From JAWOHX01 sp046484975 (GTDB taxonomy: Bacteria; Bacillota; Clostridia; DUPQ01): a stretch of DNA of 12,916 nucleotides. Both the position numbers and the translations under genes were made by a program. The DNA lies in the NCBI GenBank assembly GCA_046484975.1, contig JAWOHX010000118.1:1-12916 (forward strand), in the 5' to 3' direction. The notes beneath the pieces were generated by a model, which did no database searches, was not told where the DNA came from, and saw only the letters and a program-made list of their open reading frames with translations. Positions 1 to 6,551 of the stretch are shown in pieces; the stretch's first letter is position 1; the number at the start of each line of letters is the position of its first letter.

Positions 1-78
1 GTCATAGGCAATCCTCCCTACGATAGAAAGATAACTAAGAAACACTTAAAATATAACTTCCGATTCTTTGGGCATTGA
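1..78 (+). pseudogene. DNA N6-adenine methyltransferase fragment (partial, runs off left edge)
   Basis: The first frame opens with VIGNPPYDRK, which matches motif IV (NPPY) of gamma-class N6-adenine DNA methyltransferases such as Eco57I-type type IIG or type III modification enzymes. In that family the NPPY motif sits next to the methyl-accepting adenine. The frame stops at the TGA at 76-78, only 18 codons after the motif. Known members carry a long target-recognition and C-terminal region after it, so this is either a truncated gene or one frameshifted near here. The start lies outside the window. The surrounding DNA is AT-rich and contains other broken genes. A chance match of a short motif cannot be excluded without the upstream sequence. 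Confidence 0.4.
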
Positions 79-177
79 AAGTGCTCTATCATTCAATTTT
101 CCCAAGTAATCATCAAAAACGATGGACATATTTTCTCTAAACGATTCTCTTGCTTTTCCAACCGCAGCATACATCAT
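46..177 (-). other. Small unassigned reading frame (43 codons) in the decayed island
   Basis: A minus-strand frame starts with two consecutive ATGs (175-177 and 172-174) and ends at a TAA at 46-48. Its product begins MMYAAVGKARESFRENM and has a balanced, soluble-protein-like composition. The same frame stays open upstream to about 300 apart from one TAA, so it may be the tail of a larger decayed gene. I do not recognise the family and see no clear ribosome binding site. It overlaps the antisense methyltransferase fragment at 1-78, so at most one of the two was probably coding at 46-78. It could also be non-coding. Confidence 0.15.
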
Positions 178-244
178 AGTTTTGTTTTAAGGAATCTTTT
201 CTATCTTATTGGCTGTGGTGCAGCGCCAAGTACCCACGGCCTTT

Positions 245-525
245 TTATTGCCTATCACTTGATCCCTTCTTTGTATCCAAATATCGTGGCAATGAACAAA
301 AAAAGAACCAATCATCGCGCTTTTCCAACGTTTTCATTTCCATGATGCCACATATGTCGCTTTCCAATGCGGTGCATATTTTCTGGAGTATCTCAGTATT
401 CACATTTTCATTTCGCCAAGCTTGGCAATGGTAGCCGAACGGATCCCGGAGAGTCTTTGCAGGTATCTCATTTTCATGTTTTTAACAATCAGAAGCTTCC
501 AGAGCTTATTGTAACCAATCTCCAT
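245..525 (-). pseudogene. XRE-family (HTH_26-type) transcriptional regulator, frameshifted
   Basis: Read on the minus strand from the ATG at 523-525, the frame gives MEIGYNKLWKLLIVKNMKMR followed by a helix-turn-helix ending ATIAKLG. This is the typical start of the roughly 70-residue Cro/CI-like regulators of the HTH_26 group. At about 413-416 the frame fails. The bases read GGCGA where GGCCGA would continue the protein, and the original frame stops six codons later. Shifting by one base restores the rest of the domain, NENVNTEILQKICTALESDI then CGIMEM, matching the family ending (kICtaLdcDIgdIME). The restored frame ends at 245-247. A single missing base therefore inactivates the gene, unless it is an assembly or read error. 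Such regulators often accompany restriction-modification or mobile genes, consistent with the methyltransferase fragment nearby. Confidence 0.7.
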
Positions 526-723
526 CCTTTTACATCTCCCACAAACATATTAAAATTATATCGCATAACAGATAAGACGACAATAATATTTAATAATGCA
601 TCATCTTAGTGCTCATTCATGTTTGCGTCCGCTTCAAAACAGATAAGGGAAACAGACGCAGAATGCAGCGCATCCGGATATCCTGCAACTGCATCGGTGA
701 AATCAACATTCCAGAAAAGGACG
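526..723. other. Intergenic stretch without a recognisable gene
   Basis: Between the broken XRE gene and the glnN terminator I see no reading frame with family resemblance or a convincing ribosome binding site. Base composition changes here from AT-rich on the left to the GC-richer pattern of the rest of the window, near 610-630. A 6-bp inverted repeat (TGCGTC near 624, GACGCA near 654) is present but has no clear role. Confidence 0.5.
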
Positions 724-758
724 AAAAAACGGCATAGCCGCTATAAACGACTATGCCG
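724..758 (-). terminator. Intrinsic terminator of glnN
   Basis: On the minus strand an 8-bp stem, CGGCATAG paired with CTATGCCG (730-758, 13-nt loop), is followed directly by six Ts (724-729). It lies 55 bases past the glnN stop codon, in the right orientation to end that transcript. Confidence 0.85.
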
Positions 759-812
759 AATTCTTCAGAGCCCATCGTTTCCTGTTTCACCGTCCCGAAA
801 ACCGGGTTTTGT

Positions 813-2903
813 CTATACCCTGAACAACAGGTCCGTATAGGTGGGGAATGGCCACAGGGAGGCATCCGTGATGATTTCCAGCTTGTCGGCGGCTTCACGG
901 AGCGTTGTCATGCAGGGGAATACATCGTCCCTGCAGGCTTCCGCTTTTCGGACCACGTCCTGGATCGCATGGACATGTTCCAGGGTCTCCTCCAGGCAGG
1001 CGATGCCCTTGGCAAGGGATGCATTCAACGTTGAAACCCTGACCAGCAGGTCCTCCTCGCAGGAGATGTCCGCTTTCGGGGAAGCCGCTTTCACCTCATT
1101 GATGGTGGAAGCCAGTTGCCGGGCATATTTCATGGTGGCCGGCAGGATTTCCGTCCTGACCATGGCCAGGGCGGTGAGGGCCTCGATGTTGATGGTTTTC
1201 ACGTAATGCTCCATGAGGATCTCATATCGGGAATGGATCTCCTGGGTGGTTAATACCTTGTGCCTGGTGAAAACCCGGACGTTCTTCTCCAGCAGGAATG
1301 TCTTGAGGGAATCCACCATGTTGGTGATGTTGGGCAGTCCCCTTCGGGCGGCTTCATTGACCCAGTCCGCCGAATAGTTGTTTCCGTTGAAAATGATCCT
1401 CTTGTGATTCGTGCTGACTTCCTTCAGCAGCCCCTGGATGGCAGCATCCAGGTCATCCGTGTTTTCCAGGGCATCGGCGAAATTGGAAAGGATCTCAGCG
1501 GTGATGGTGTTGAGGACGAAATTCGGCCCGGAAATGGAATTGGAGGAAGGAACCATCCGGAATTCGAACTTGTTGCCTGTGAAAGCAAAGGGCGAGGTCC
1601 GGTTACGGTCCGTGGCGTCCTTTGGCAGGTGGGGCAGGGTGGAGACCCCGATGATCAATTCCTCTGCTGCATTGCCGTTTGGGATGCCGCCTTTCTCAAG
1701 GACACCAAGGATGTCCGCAAGCTGGTCCCCGAGGAATATGGAGATGATGGCAGGAGGCGCTTCATTGGCGCCCAGCCGGTGGTCGTTGCCGGGATTGGCC
1801 GCCGAGAGGCGGAGCAGTTCCGGATATTCGTCCACGGCCTTGATGATTGCACACAGGAAGAGGAGGAACTGGGCGTTCTCATGGGGGGTGACTCCCGGAT
1901 CCAGGAGATTGATGCCGTCATCGGTGCTCAACGACCAGTTGTTGTGCTTGCCCGACCCGTTCACCCCTGCAAAGGGTTTCTCATGGAGAAGGCACACCAG
2001 GTCATGCCGCAGGGCGATTTTCTTCATGGATTCCATGACCAGCTGGTTGTGGTCGGTGGCGATGTTGGTGGTGCTGTAGATGGTGGCCAGCTCATGCTGG
2101 GCAGGGGCCACTTCGTTGTGCTGGGTCTTTGCCATGATCCCCAGTTCCCAGAGCTCATTGTTGAGGTCCTTCATGAAAGCCTGCACCCGATCCTTGATGG
2201 ATCCGAAATAGTGGTCCTCCAGCTCCTGGCCTTTCGGGGGCATGGCCCCGAACAGGGTCCGGCCGGTGAACATGAGGTCCTTTCTCCGGTCAAAAAGCTT
2301 TTTGTCCACCAGGAAATATTCCTGTTCCGGACCCACGGTGGTGATCACCTTCTTGGAGATGTTGTTGCCGAAAAGCTTCAGGATCCGCAGGGCCTGGATG
2401 TTCAATGCCTCCATGGAACGGAGCAGCGGGGTTTTCTTGTCCAGGGCCTCCCCTTTATATGAACAGAATGCCGTTGGGATGCAGAGGATACCGTCCTTGA
2501 CAAAGGCGGGGGAAGTGCAGTCCCAGGCCGTGTAGCCCCTTGCTTCAAAGGTGGCCCGCAGTCCTCCGGAGGGGAAGCTGGAGGCGTCGGGTTCCCCCTT
2601 GACCAGTTCCTTGCCGGAAAACTCCATGATGATTTTCCCGTCCTGGGTGGGGGATATGAAGGAATCATGCTTTTCGGCGGTGATTCCCGTCATGGGCTGG
2701 AACCAATGGGTGTAGTGGGTGGCGCCCTTTGAGATGGCCCAGTCCTTCATGCCCAGGGCAACCGCCTGGGCGATATCCGGGGTGAGGGTTCCCCCTTCGA
2801 AGGCGATCTTCTTCAAAGAGCAGTAGATGTCCCTGGAGAGGCGTTCCTTCATCACGCTGTCGTTGAATACGTTGGTCCCGAATATGGCGGATATGTTCTT
2901 CAT
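813..2903 (-). CDS. glnN: Glutamine synthetase type III
   Basis: This cytoplasmic enzyme makes glutamine from glutamate, ammonium and ATP, the entry point of nitrogen assimilation. The 696-residue length fits the GSIII class (about 700) and is far longer than GlnA types I and II. Recognisable blocks are HWFQPMTGITAEKHD (66-80), GGLRATFEARGYTAWD (113-128), the metal/glutamate block GPEQEYFLVD (191-200), NEVAPAQHE (263-271), the HEKPFAGVNGSGKHNNWS block (307-324) and RNRTSPFAFTGNKFEFR (433-449). All carry the expected catalytic Glu, His and Arg residues. The start ATG has GGGG at 2911-2914, seven bases upstream. The gene is a single transcription unit with its own promoter (3014-3051) and terminator (724-758). 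Its leader contains a terminator/antiterminator pair, implying nitrogen-responsive control. It is divergent from the ntp operon. Confidence 0.96.
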   Translation of the reverse strand: MKNISAIFGTNVFNDSVMKERLSRDIYCSLKKIAFEGGTLTPDIAQAVALGMKDWAISKGATHYTHWFQPMTGITAEKHDSFISPTQDGKIIMEFSGKELVKGEPDASSFPSGGLRATFEARGYTAWDCTSPAFVKDGILCIPTAFCSYKGEALDKKTPLLRSMEALNIQALRILKLFGNNISKKVITTVGPEQEYFLVDKKLFDRRKDLMFTGRTLFGAMPPKGQELEDHYFGSIKDRVQAFMKDLNNELWELGIMAKTQHNEVAPAQHELATIYSTTNIATDHNQLVMESMKKIALRHDLVCLLHEKPFAGVNGSGKHNNWSLSTDDGINLLDPGVTPHENAQFLLFLCAIIKAVDEYPELLRLSAANPGNDHRLGANEAPPAIISIFLGDQLADILGVLEKGGIPNGNAAEELIIGVSTLPHLPKDATDRNRTSPFAFTGNKFEFRMVPSSNSISGPNFVLNTITAEILSNFADALENTDDLDAAIQGLLKEVSTNHKRIIFNGNNYSADWVNEAARRGLPNITNMVDSLKTFLLEKNVRVFTRHKVLTTQEIHSRYEILMEHYVKTINIEALTALAMVRTEILPATMKYARQLASTINEVKAASPKADISCEEDLLVRVSTLNASLAKGIACLEETLEHVHAIQDVVRKAEACRDDVFPCMTTLREAADKLEIITDASLWPFPTYTDLLFRV

Positions 2904-2934
2904 ATATGTTCCCCTTTCAGTGGAAAGATGAAAT

Positions 2935-2965
2935 AAAAAAGGAAGCCCGTATAACGAACTTCCTT
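2935..2965 (-). terminator. Leader attenuator terminator upstream of glnN
   Basis: On the minus strand AAGGAAG (2965-2959) pairs with CTTCCTT (2945-2939). The stem continues inward through two U-G pairs and CGU/ACG to a UAU triloop, giving 12 consecutive pairs. Four more Ts (2938-2935) and ATTT follow. It lies inside the 5' leader, between the promoter and the glnN ribosome binding site, so by default it should stop transcription before the gene. Confidence 0.75.
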
Positions 2966-2995
2966 GTTCTTCCTTCTGCTTGCGGCGCCCTTGCC
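2956..2995 (-). promoter_or_regulatory. Putative ANTAR-type two-hairpin antiterminator in the glnN leader
   Basis: Two small hairpins with six-base loops precede the leader terminator. P1 is GGC-AAGGGC-GCC (2995-2984). P2 is GAAC-AAGGAA-GTTC (2969-2956). Both loops have A at position 1 and G at position 4, the hallmark of RNA sites bound by ANTAR antiterminators of the EutV/NasR type. The P2 loop plus the first base of its 3' arm is exactly the 5' arm of the terminator (2965-2959), so the two structures exclude each other. ANTAR control of glutamine synthetase leaders is known in Clostridia. Weak points: P1 has only three pairs and no ANTAR gene is in this window. Confidence 0.55.
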
Positions 2996-3013
2996 TTTTT
3001 TATTATATCAATC

Positions 3014-3051
3014 ATTATACACATCCTCTGGCGGTTTGCAAGATTTTTTTT
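3014..3051 (-). promoter_or_regulatory. glnN promoter with A-tract UP element
   Basis: Minus strand: eight As (3051-3044) lie two bases upstream of TTGCAA (3041-3036). A 16-base spacer follows, then a perfect TATAAT (3019-3014). Transcription would start near 3007, leaving a leader of about 100 bases that contains the attenuator. Confidence 0.65.
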
Positions 3052-3103
3052 CGCCATGGCCGGTGCATCCTGGGAAAACCCCCGTCCGATGAGCCTTCCT
3101 GCC

Positions 3104-3132
3104 TTCATGAGGGGAAAAAAACATTGTATAAT
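3104..3132 (+). promoter_or_regulatory. Promoter of the ntp (V-ATPase) operon
   Basis: A perfect TATAAT lies at 3127-3132. At 17 bases upstream the -35 position is TTCATG (3104-3109), a poor match, so activity may depend on an activator or on the A-rich stretch at 3114-3121. The start of transcription would be near 3139, about 49 bases before the first gene. Confidence 0.5.
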
Positions 3133-3154
3133 CACTCTGTAGATAGTAGAATAA

Positions 3155-3174
3155 TGTATGGCAAACAACATACA
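3155..3174 (+). promoter_or_regulatory. Small hairpin in the ntp leader
   Basis: TGTATG (3155-3160) can pair with CATACA (3169-3174) around an 8-base loop, ending where the Shine-Dalgarno AGGCAGG (3174-3180) of ntpF begins. It may affect translation initiation. It also makes the upstream ATG at 3158 a poor start. Confidence 0.25.
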
Positions 3175-3187
3175 GGCAGGTGCATGG

Positions 3188-3514
3188 ATGGATAAAAATG
3201 ACCTGGACAGGATCCGGCAGGCCGAGTCCCGGGCCGAGAAAATGATACTGGAGGCTGAAAAACAAGCAGCCTCTATCATTGAGGAAAACAAAAGGCAAAT
3301 GCGGGAATATGAGGAGGAGCTTCAGGAAGGGATGGAACGGATGTCCATGGAGATCATGGAGGAATACACGGCGAAAGCCCGGGAGGAAGCCGAAAAGATA
3401 AAAACCGGGCAATCCGGTGAATACCGGGTGACCAGGGACGAGGCCGCGCAGAAGATGGATGCGGCGGCTGGCCATATCATGGAAAGGATCGTGGGTGGCA
3501 AGTGGCAGTCTTAG
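3188..3514 (+). CDS. ntpF: V-type ATPase peripheral stalk subunit G/H (NtpF-like)
   Basis: This 108-residue, highly charged protein is almost entirely helical and predicted coiled coil (Glu/Lys/Ala-rich, with heptad-like AEKMILEAEKQAASIIEE near residues 15-32). It matches the size and character of the V/A-ATPase G/AhaH/NtpF subunit, which dimerises with subunit E to form the peripheral stalk holding the A3B3 head against the membrane a subunit. Start choice: the ATG at 3188 has AGGCAGG (3174-3180) seven bases upstream. The in-frame ATG at 3158 has no ribosome binding site and would add ten non-conserved residues. It is the first gene of the ntp operon, as in Enterococcus, and its stop overlaps ntpI. 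The family is poorly conserved, so identity rests partly on context. Confidence 0.85.
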   Translation: MDKNDLDRIRQAESRAEKMILEAEKQAASIIEENKRQMREYEEELQEGMERMSMEIMEEYTAKAREEAEKIKTGQSGEYRVTRDEAAQKMDAAAGHIMERIVGGKWQS

Positions 3515-5469
3515 GCATGAGCAGAATATCGGTGCTGGGCCTGGTGCATGAAAAAAACCAGCTCCTGTCCAGGCTCATGGAACTGGGCATCGTACAGATC
3601 AATGACGTATTGCCGGATGAGCAGACAGAGTCCGGCTATTCCGCGTACAAGGATGAGGCCGCCCGGGTAGAGCTGGAAAAGAAACTCTCCACCCTGGGGG
3701 ATGCCATACAGACCCTTGCTCCGCTGGACGAGCGGAAAAAACCCATGTTCAAGGTGCAGCGGGACATCACAAAGAACGACTACATGCACATCATCCTCCA
3801 GCGCCACGAGGTCCTAAGGACCGCAGAGACCGTAAACGGGCTGCGTTCAGACCTTGTCCGACTGCGGAATGAGGTGAACAAGGCACACAACATGGCGGAA
3901 TTCCTTGCCCCATGGAAAGAGTTGCACATCCCGGTGGACCTGGAAGGAACCAAAACATGCCGCATCTACACCGGGACGCTGCCCTCCGCCGTGGACATGG
4001 AGGGAATCCTGTCCCGTTCCGGGGAGTTGCTCTACCAGATGGAGGTCATCCACCAGGACAACGAGCAATATTACGTGGTGGCATATGTCCATCGGTCCAC
4101 GGAGCGGGAGGGAATGGGCTTTTTGAAAAAGAAGGGGTTTTCCCAGGTCTCCTTCAACGGTTTGCATGGATATGCCGGGGACATCATCACGGAGCGCATG
4201 AGAAAAGCCGAAACCCTTGCCGGGGAGACGGAAGAGATCCAACGCAGCCTGAACGGGAAACTCCACCATCTCCATGCACTGGAGACGGTGTTTGATTACT
4301 ATACCATCCGAAAGAGCCTCCTGGAGGCCGATGGGGAAGTGCTAAAAAGCAAGCGGGTCTTCATCATCGACGGATGGGTTCCCACGGAAGCAGCGGAACT
4401 GGTGAAAAAAGAGATCCAGGACACCTTCATCGTCCAGGTGAACATCAGGAATGCAGAGCCTGGGGTGGAGGTCCCCATCCTGGTGAAGAACGGGCCGGTG
4501 GGGGATTCCATCCAGGATGTCACCAGGATGTACAGCCTTCCCAACGCGTGGGAAATAGATCCAAACAAGGTGACGGCATTCTTCTTCATCCTCTTTTTCG
4601 GCCTGATGCTCAGCGATGGCGGATATGGGCTGGTGATGGCCGGGGTCTGCGCGTTGCTCTATTTCAAGGTCAAGATGAAGGACTCCATGAGGCGTTTCAT
4701 CAAGCTCATGATGTTCTGCGGCATGGCGACCGTTTTCTGGGGTGCCTTGTTCGGAAGCTGGTTCGGCAACCTGATACCCGTATTGAGCGGGAATCCGGAC
4801 ATGAAGGTCTCCCTCTGGTTCGATCCGGTGAAGGACCCCGAGTACATGCTCATGTGGGCGCTGCTCTTCGGGGTGGTGCACCTGTACGTGGGCATCGCCA
4901 TGCGGGGTTTTAATTTCATCAAGCAGAAGAAATACCTGAATGTGGTCTTTGATGTCCTGTTCTGGTATGTCTTTTTCACCGGCGCCATTTTCCTGGTGCT
5001 GCCGTATGTCCCTGCAGTGGACGTGGAGATGGCCAGGTCCCTTGCCCCTGCGGGCAACATCCTTTTCGTCACCGGAGGCATTTTGCTCATCCTGACGCAG
5101 GGACGCAAGAAAAAGGGGATCTTTGGAAAGATCTTCGGGGGCGTGGCCAGCATGTATGACCTGATCTCCTTCATGAGCGACATCCTCTCCTATTCCAGGC
5201 TGCTGGCCATGGGACTGGCAACCTCGGTCATCGCCACCATTGTCAACGACATGGGGGCGGCCAGGGGCTTTGATTTCCTGGGAATCGTCATCTTCATCCT
5301 GGTGTTCACCATAGGGCATGCCTTCAATTTCGCATTGAATGCCCTGGGCGCTTATGTGCATTCCAGCAGGCTGCAGTACATCGAGTTTTTCAACAAGTTT
5401 TACAAAGGCGGGGGCAAGGCCTTCCAGCCTTTCAGTAGAAATACCAAGTATGTAAATATAAAGGATTAG
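3502..5469 (+). CDS. ntpI: V-type ATP synthase subunit I (a subunit, NtpI)
   Basis: This is the membrane stator that carries ions between the half-channels and the proteolipid ring. At 655 residues it fits the family (about 650). Residues 1 to about 350 form the cytoplasmic arm that anchors the peripheral stalks. Roughly 357-655 hold about eight hydrophobic segments, beginning VTAFFFILFFGLMLSDGGYG. The essential arginine that faces the ring carboxylate is in SYSRLLAMGLATS (R566), and the last segment has the family's GHAFNFALNALGAYVHSSR. The GTG at 3502 is chosen because it gives MAVLGMSRISVLGL, the usual family start. It overlaps the ntpF stop by 13 bases, implying coupling. The alternative ATG at 3517 would remove five residues that fit the family. 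Confidence 0.96.
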   Translation: MAVLGMSRISVLGLVHEKNQLLSRLMELGIVQINDVLPDEQTESGYSAYKDEAARVELEKKLSTLGDAIQTLAPLDERKKPMFKVQRDITKNDYMHIILQRHEVLRTAETVNGLRSDLVRLRNEVNKAHNMAEFLAPWKELHIPVDLEGTKTCRIYTGTLPSAVDMEGILSRSGELLYQMEVIHQDNEQYYVVAYVHRSTEREGMGFLKKKGFSQVSFNGLHGYAGDIITERMRKAETLAGETEEIQRSLNGKLHHLHALETVFDYYTIRKSLLEADGEVLKSKRVFIIDGWVPTEAAELVKKEIQDTFIVQVNIRNAEPGVEVPILVKNGPVGDSIQDVTRMYSLPNAWEIDPNKVTAFFFILFFGLMLSDGGYGLVMAGVCALLYFKVKMKDSMRRFIKLMMFCGMATVFWGALFGSWFGNLIPVLSGNPDMKVSLWFDPVKDPEYMLMWALLFGVVHLYVGIAMRGFNFIKQKKYLNVVFDVLFWYVFFTGAIFLVLPYVPAVDVEMARSLAPAGNILFVTGGILLILTQGRKKKGIFGKIFGGVASMYDLISFMSDILSYSRLLAMGLATSVIATIVNDMGAARGFDFLGIVIFILVFTIGHAFNFALNALGAYVHSSRLQYIEFFNKFYKGGGKAFQPFSRNTKYVNIKD

Positions 5470-5481
5470 GAGGAGTCACAC

Positions 5482-5949
5482 ATGATCTCATACATCATTG
5501 AAAACAACCTGGGGGACGTCCTGGCGATGCTGGGCGCCGCCGTGGCCTTTTTCCTTGCAGGTTTCGGATCCGCCAAGGGCGTATCTTTGGCCGGTGAGGC
5601 CGCCAGCGGGGTGGTGGCGGAGGACACGGACAAATTCGTCCCGGCCATGATCCTGGAAGCCTTGCCAAGCACGCAAGGCATCTACGGTTTCGTCATATCC
5701 TTCATGATCATCCAGAACGTGGGAGGCCTGGACCTCCAGCAGGGGCTGTTCCTGTTGTTCGCAGCGTTGCCCATGGGGATTGTGGGACTGTTCTCCGGCA
5801 TATACCAGGGAAGGGTGGCTGCGGCCAGCATCGGCATCATCGCCAAACGGAGCCAGGATATGGCAAAGGGCATCATTCTCACCCTGATGGTGGAACTGTT
5901 CGCCATCTTCGCAATCCTGATATCCATCCTGATGATTGGAACTGTTTGA
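5482..5949 (+). CDS. ntpK: V-type Na+-ATPase proteolipid subunit K (c ring)
   Basis: This 155-residue, four-helix proteolipid is the fused double hairpin typical of V-type rings. It forms the rotor ring and binds the transported ion. The Enterococcus hirae NtpK sodium ligands are L61, T64, Q65, Q110 and E139. The counterparts here are L61, T64 and Q65 in LPSTQGIYGF, Q109 in FSGIYQGRVAAA and E138 in LMVELFAIF. All five are present, so Na+ rather than H+ is the likely coupling ion. Helices run at about 10-32, 53-80, 87-118 and 128-153. The start ATG has a strong GGAGGAGT just upstream. It begins 12 bases after ntpI, the widest gap but one in the operon, and a strong ribosome binding site fits the high copy number needed for the ring. 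Confidence 0.96.
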   Translation: MISYIIENNLGDVLAMLGAAVAFFLAGFGSAKGVSLAGEAASGVVAEDTDKFVPAMILEALPSTQGIYGFVISFMIIQNVGGLDLQQGLFLLFAALPMGIVGLFSGIYQGRVAAASIGIIAKRSQDMAKGIILTLMVELFAIFAILISILMIGTV

Positions 5950-5951
5950 AA

Positions 5952-6551
5952 ATGACGTCAGGCATTGATCGGATCATAGAAAAAATACTGGAAGACGCGC
6001 GGATCCAGTCGGAAAACACCCTGGCAAGGGCCCGTGAGGAAGCGGATAAAACCAGGGAACAACTGGAACAGCGATATGAGAACCGCAGGGAGCACGAAAA
6101 ACAGCGGGCGCTGGAAAGCGCCGTGCAGTCCTATGACAGGATCATCGCCAACCAGATGCTGGAAGGCAGGAAAATGAACCTGTCTGCCCGACGGGAGTCG
6201 GTGGATGAAGCCTTCGACAAGGCACTGGAAAAACTTTCCGCCATGTCAGAGGACCGGTACCTGGAAGTGATGTCCGGCATGGCCGTGTCCTGCCTTGCAG
6301 AGGGGGAGAATGAGATCATTCCCTCCGATTCCGGTATCCTTAAGGACAACCAGAGGCTTTTGGAGGCCATCCGGACGAAGGCTCCCGACAGAACGGTGGT
6401 ATTGAGCGACAAGAGAGTACCCTCCAAAGGGGGCATCCTCGTCCGTAACGGCAAGGTCATGGTCAACCTGACCTTTGAGACCTTGATTCGTTTCAGCAAG
6501 ACCGGCCTGGAGGCCGAGGTGGTGAAAATCCTTTTTGAAAGGGGCAAGTGA
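5952..6551 (+). CDS. ntpE: V-type ATP synthase subunit E (peripheral stalk)
   Basis: This 199-residue protein has a long charged N-terminal helix (about residues 1-95, with AREEADKTREQLEQRYE) and a compact C-terminal domain ending in RNGKVMVNLTFETLIRF. That is the layout of V/A-type subunit E, which pairs with NtpF in the stalk and caps the A3B3 head. ATG 5952 is chosen over the in-frame TTG at 5946, which lies inside the ntpK end. It gives MTSGIDRIIEKIL, close to the family's MSGIEKIIERIL. The ribosome binding site is weak (GGAA at 5938-5941), so translation probably depends on coupling to ntpK, which stops two bases before. The stop overlaps ntpC. Confidence 0.93.
   Translation: MTSGIDRIIEKILEDARIQSENTLARAREEADKTREQLEQRYENRREHEKQRALESAVQSYDRIIANQMLEGRKMNLSARRESVDEAFDKALEKLSAMSEDRYLEVMSGMAVSCLAEGENEIIPSDSGILKDNQRLLEAIRTKAPDRTVVLSDKRVPSKGGILVRNGKVMVNLTFETLIRFSKTGLEAEVVKILFERGK

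Noticed and set aside
367..609. 80-codon plus-strand frame in the left region
   Set aside because: It is the antisense of the HTH_26 pseudogene, whose domain is recognisable on the minus strand.
617..898. 93-codon minus-strand frame at the end of glnN
   Set aside because: It overlaps the glnN 3' end out of frame and spans the terminator, and no motif is seen.
1260..2462. 400-codon open frame on the plus strand opposite glnN
   Set aside because: It is antisense to strongly conserved GSIII motifs, has a Gly/Val/Asp-heavy composition expected from GC-rich antisense frames, and shows no family resemblance.
2904..3010. Glutamine riboswitch or T-box in the glnN leader
   Set aside because: The leader is only about 100 bases and lacks a T-box sequence or a recognisable riboswitch core. 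The hexaloop hairpins fit ANTAR sites better.
3158..3187. Upstream ATG (3158) as the ntpF start
   Set aside because: There is no Shine-Dalgarno, it lies inside a possible hairpin, and the added residues do not fit the family. ATG 3188 has AGGCAGG at seven bases.
4342..5361. 339-codon open frame on the minus strand opposite ntpI
   Set aside because: It is His/Asp/Gln-rich and the antisense of ntpI membrane helices, with no ribosome binding site or domain. It is a by-product of codon bias.
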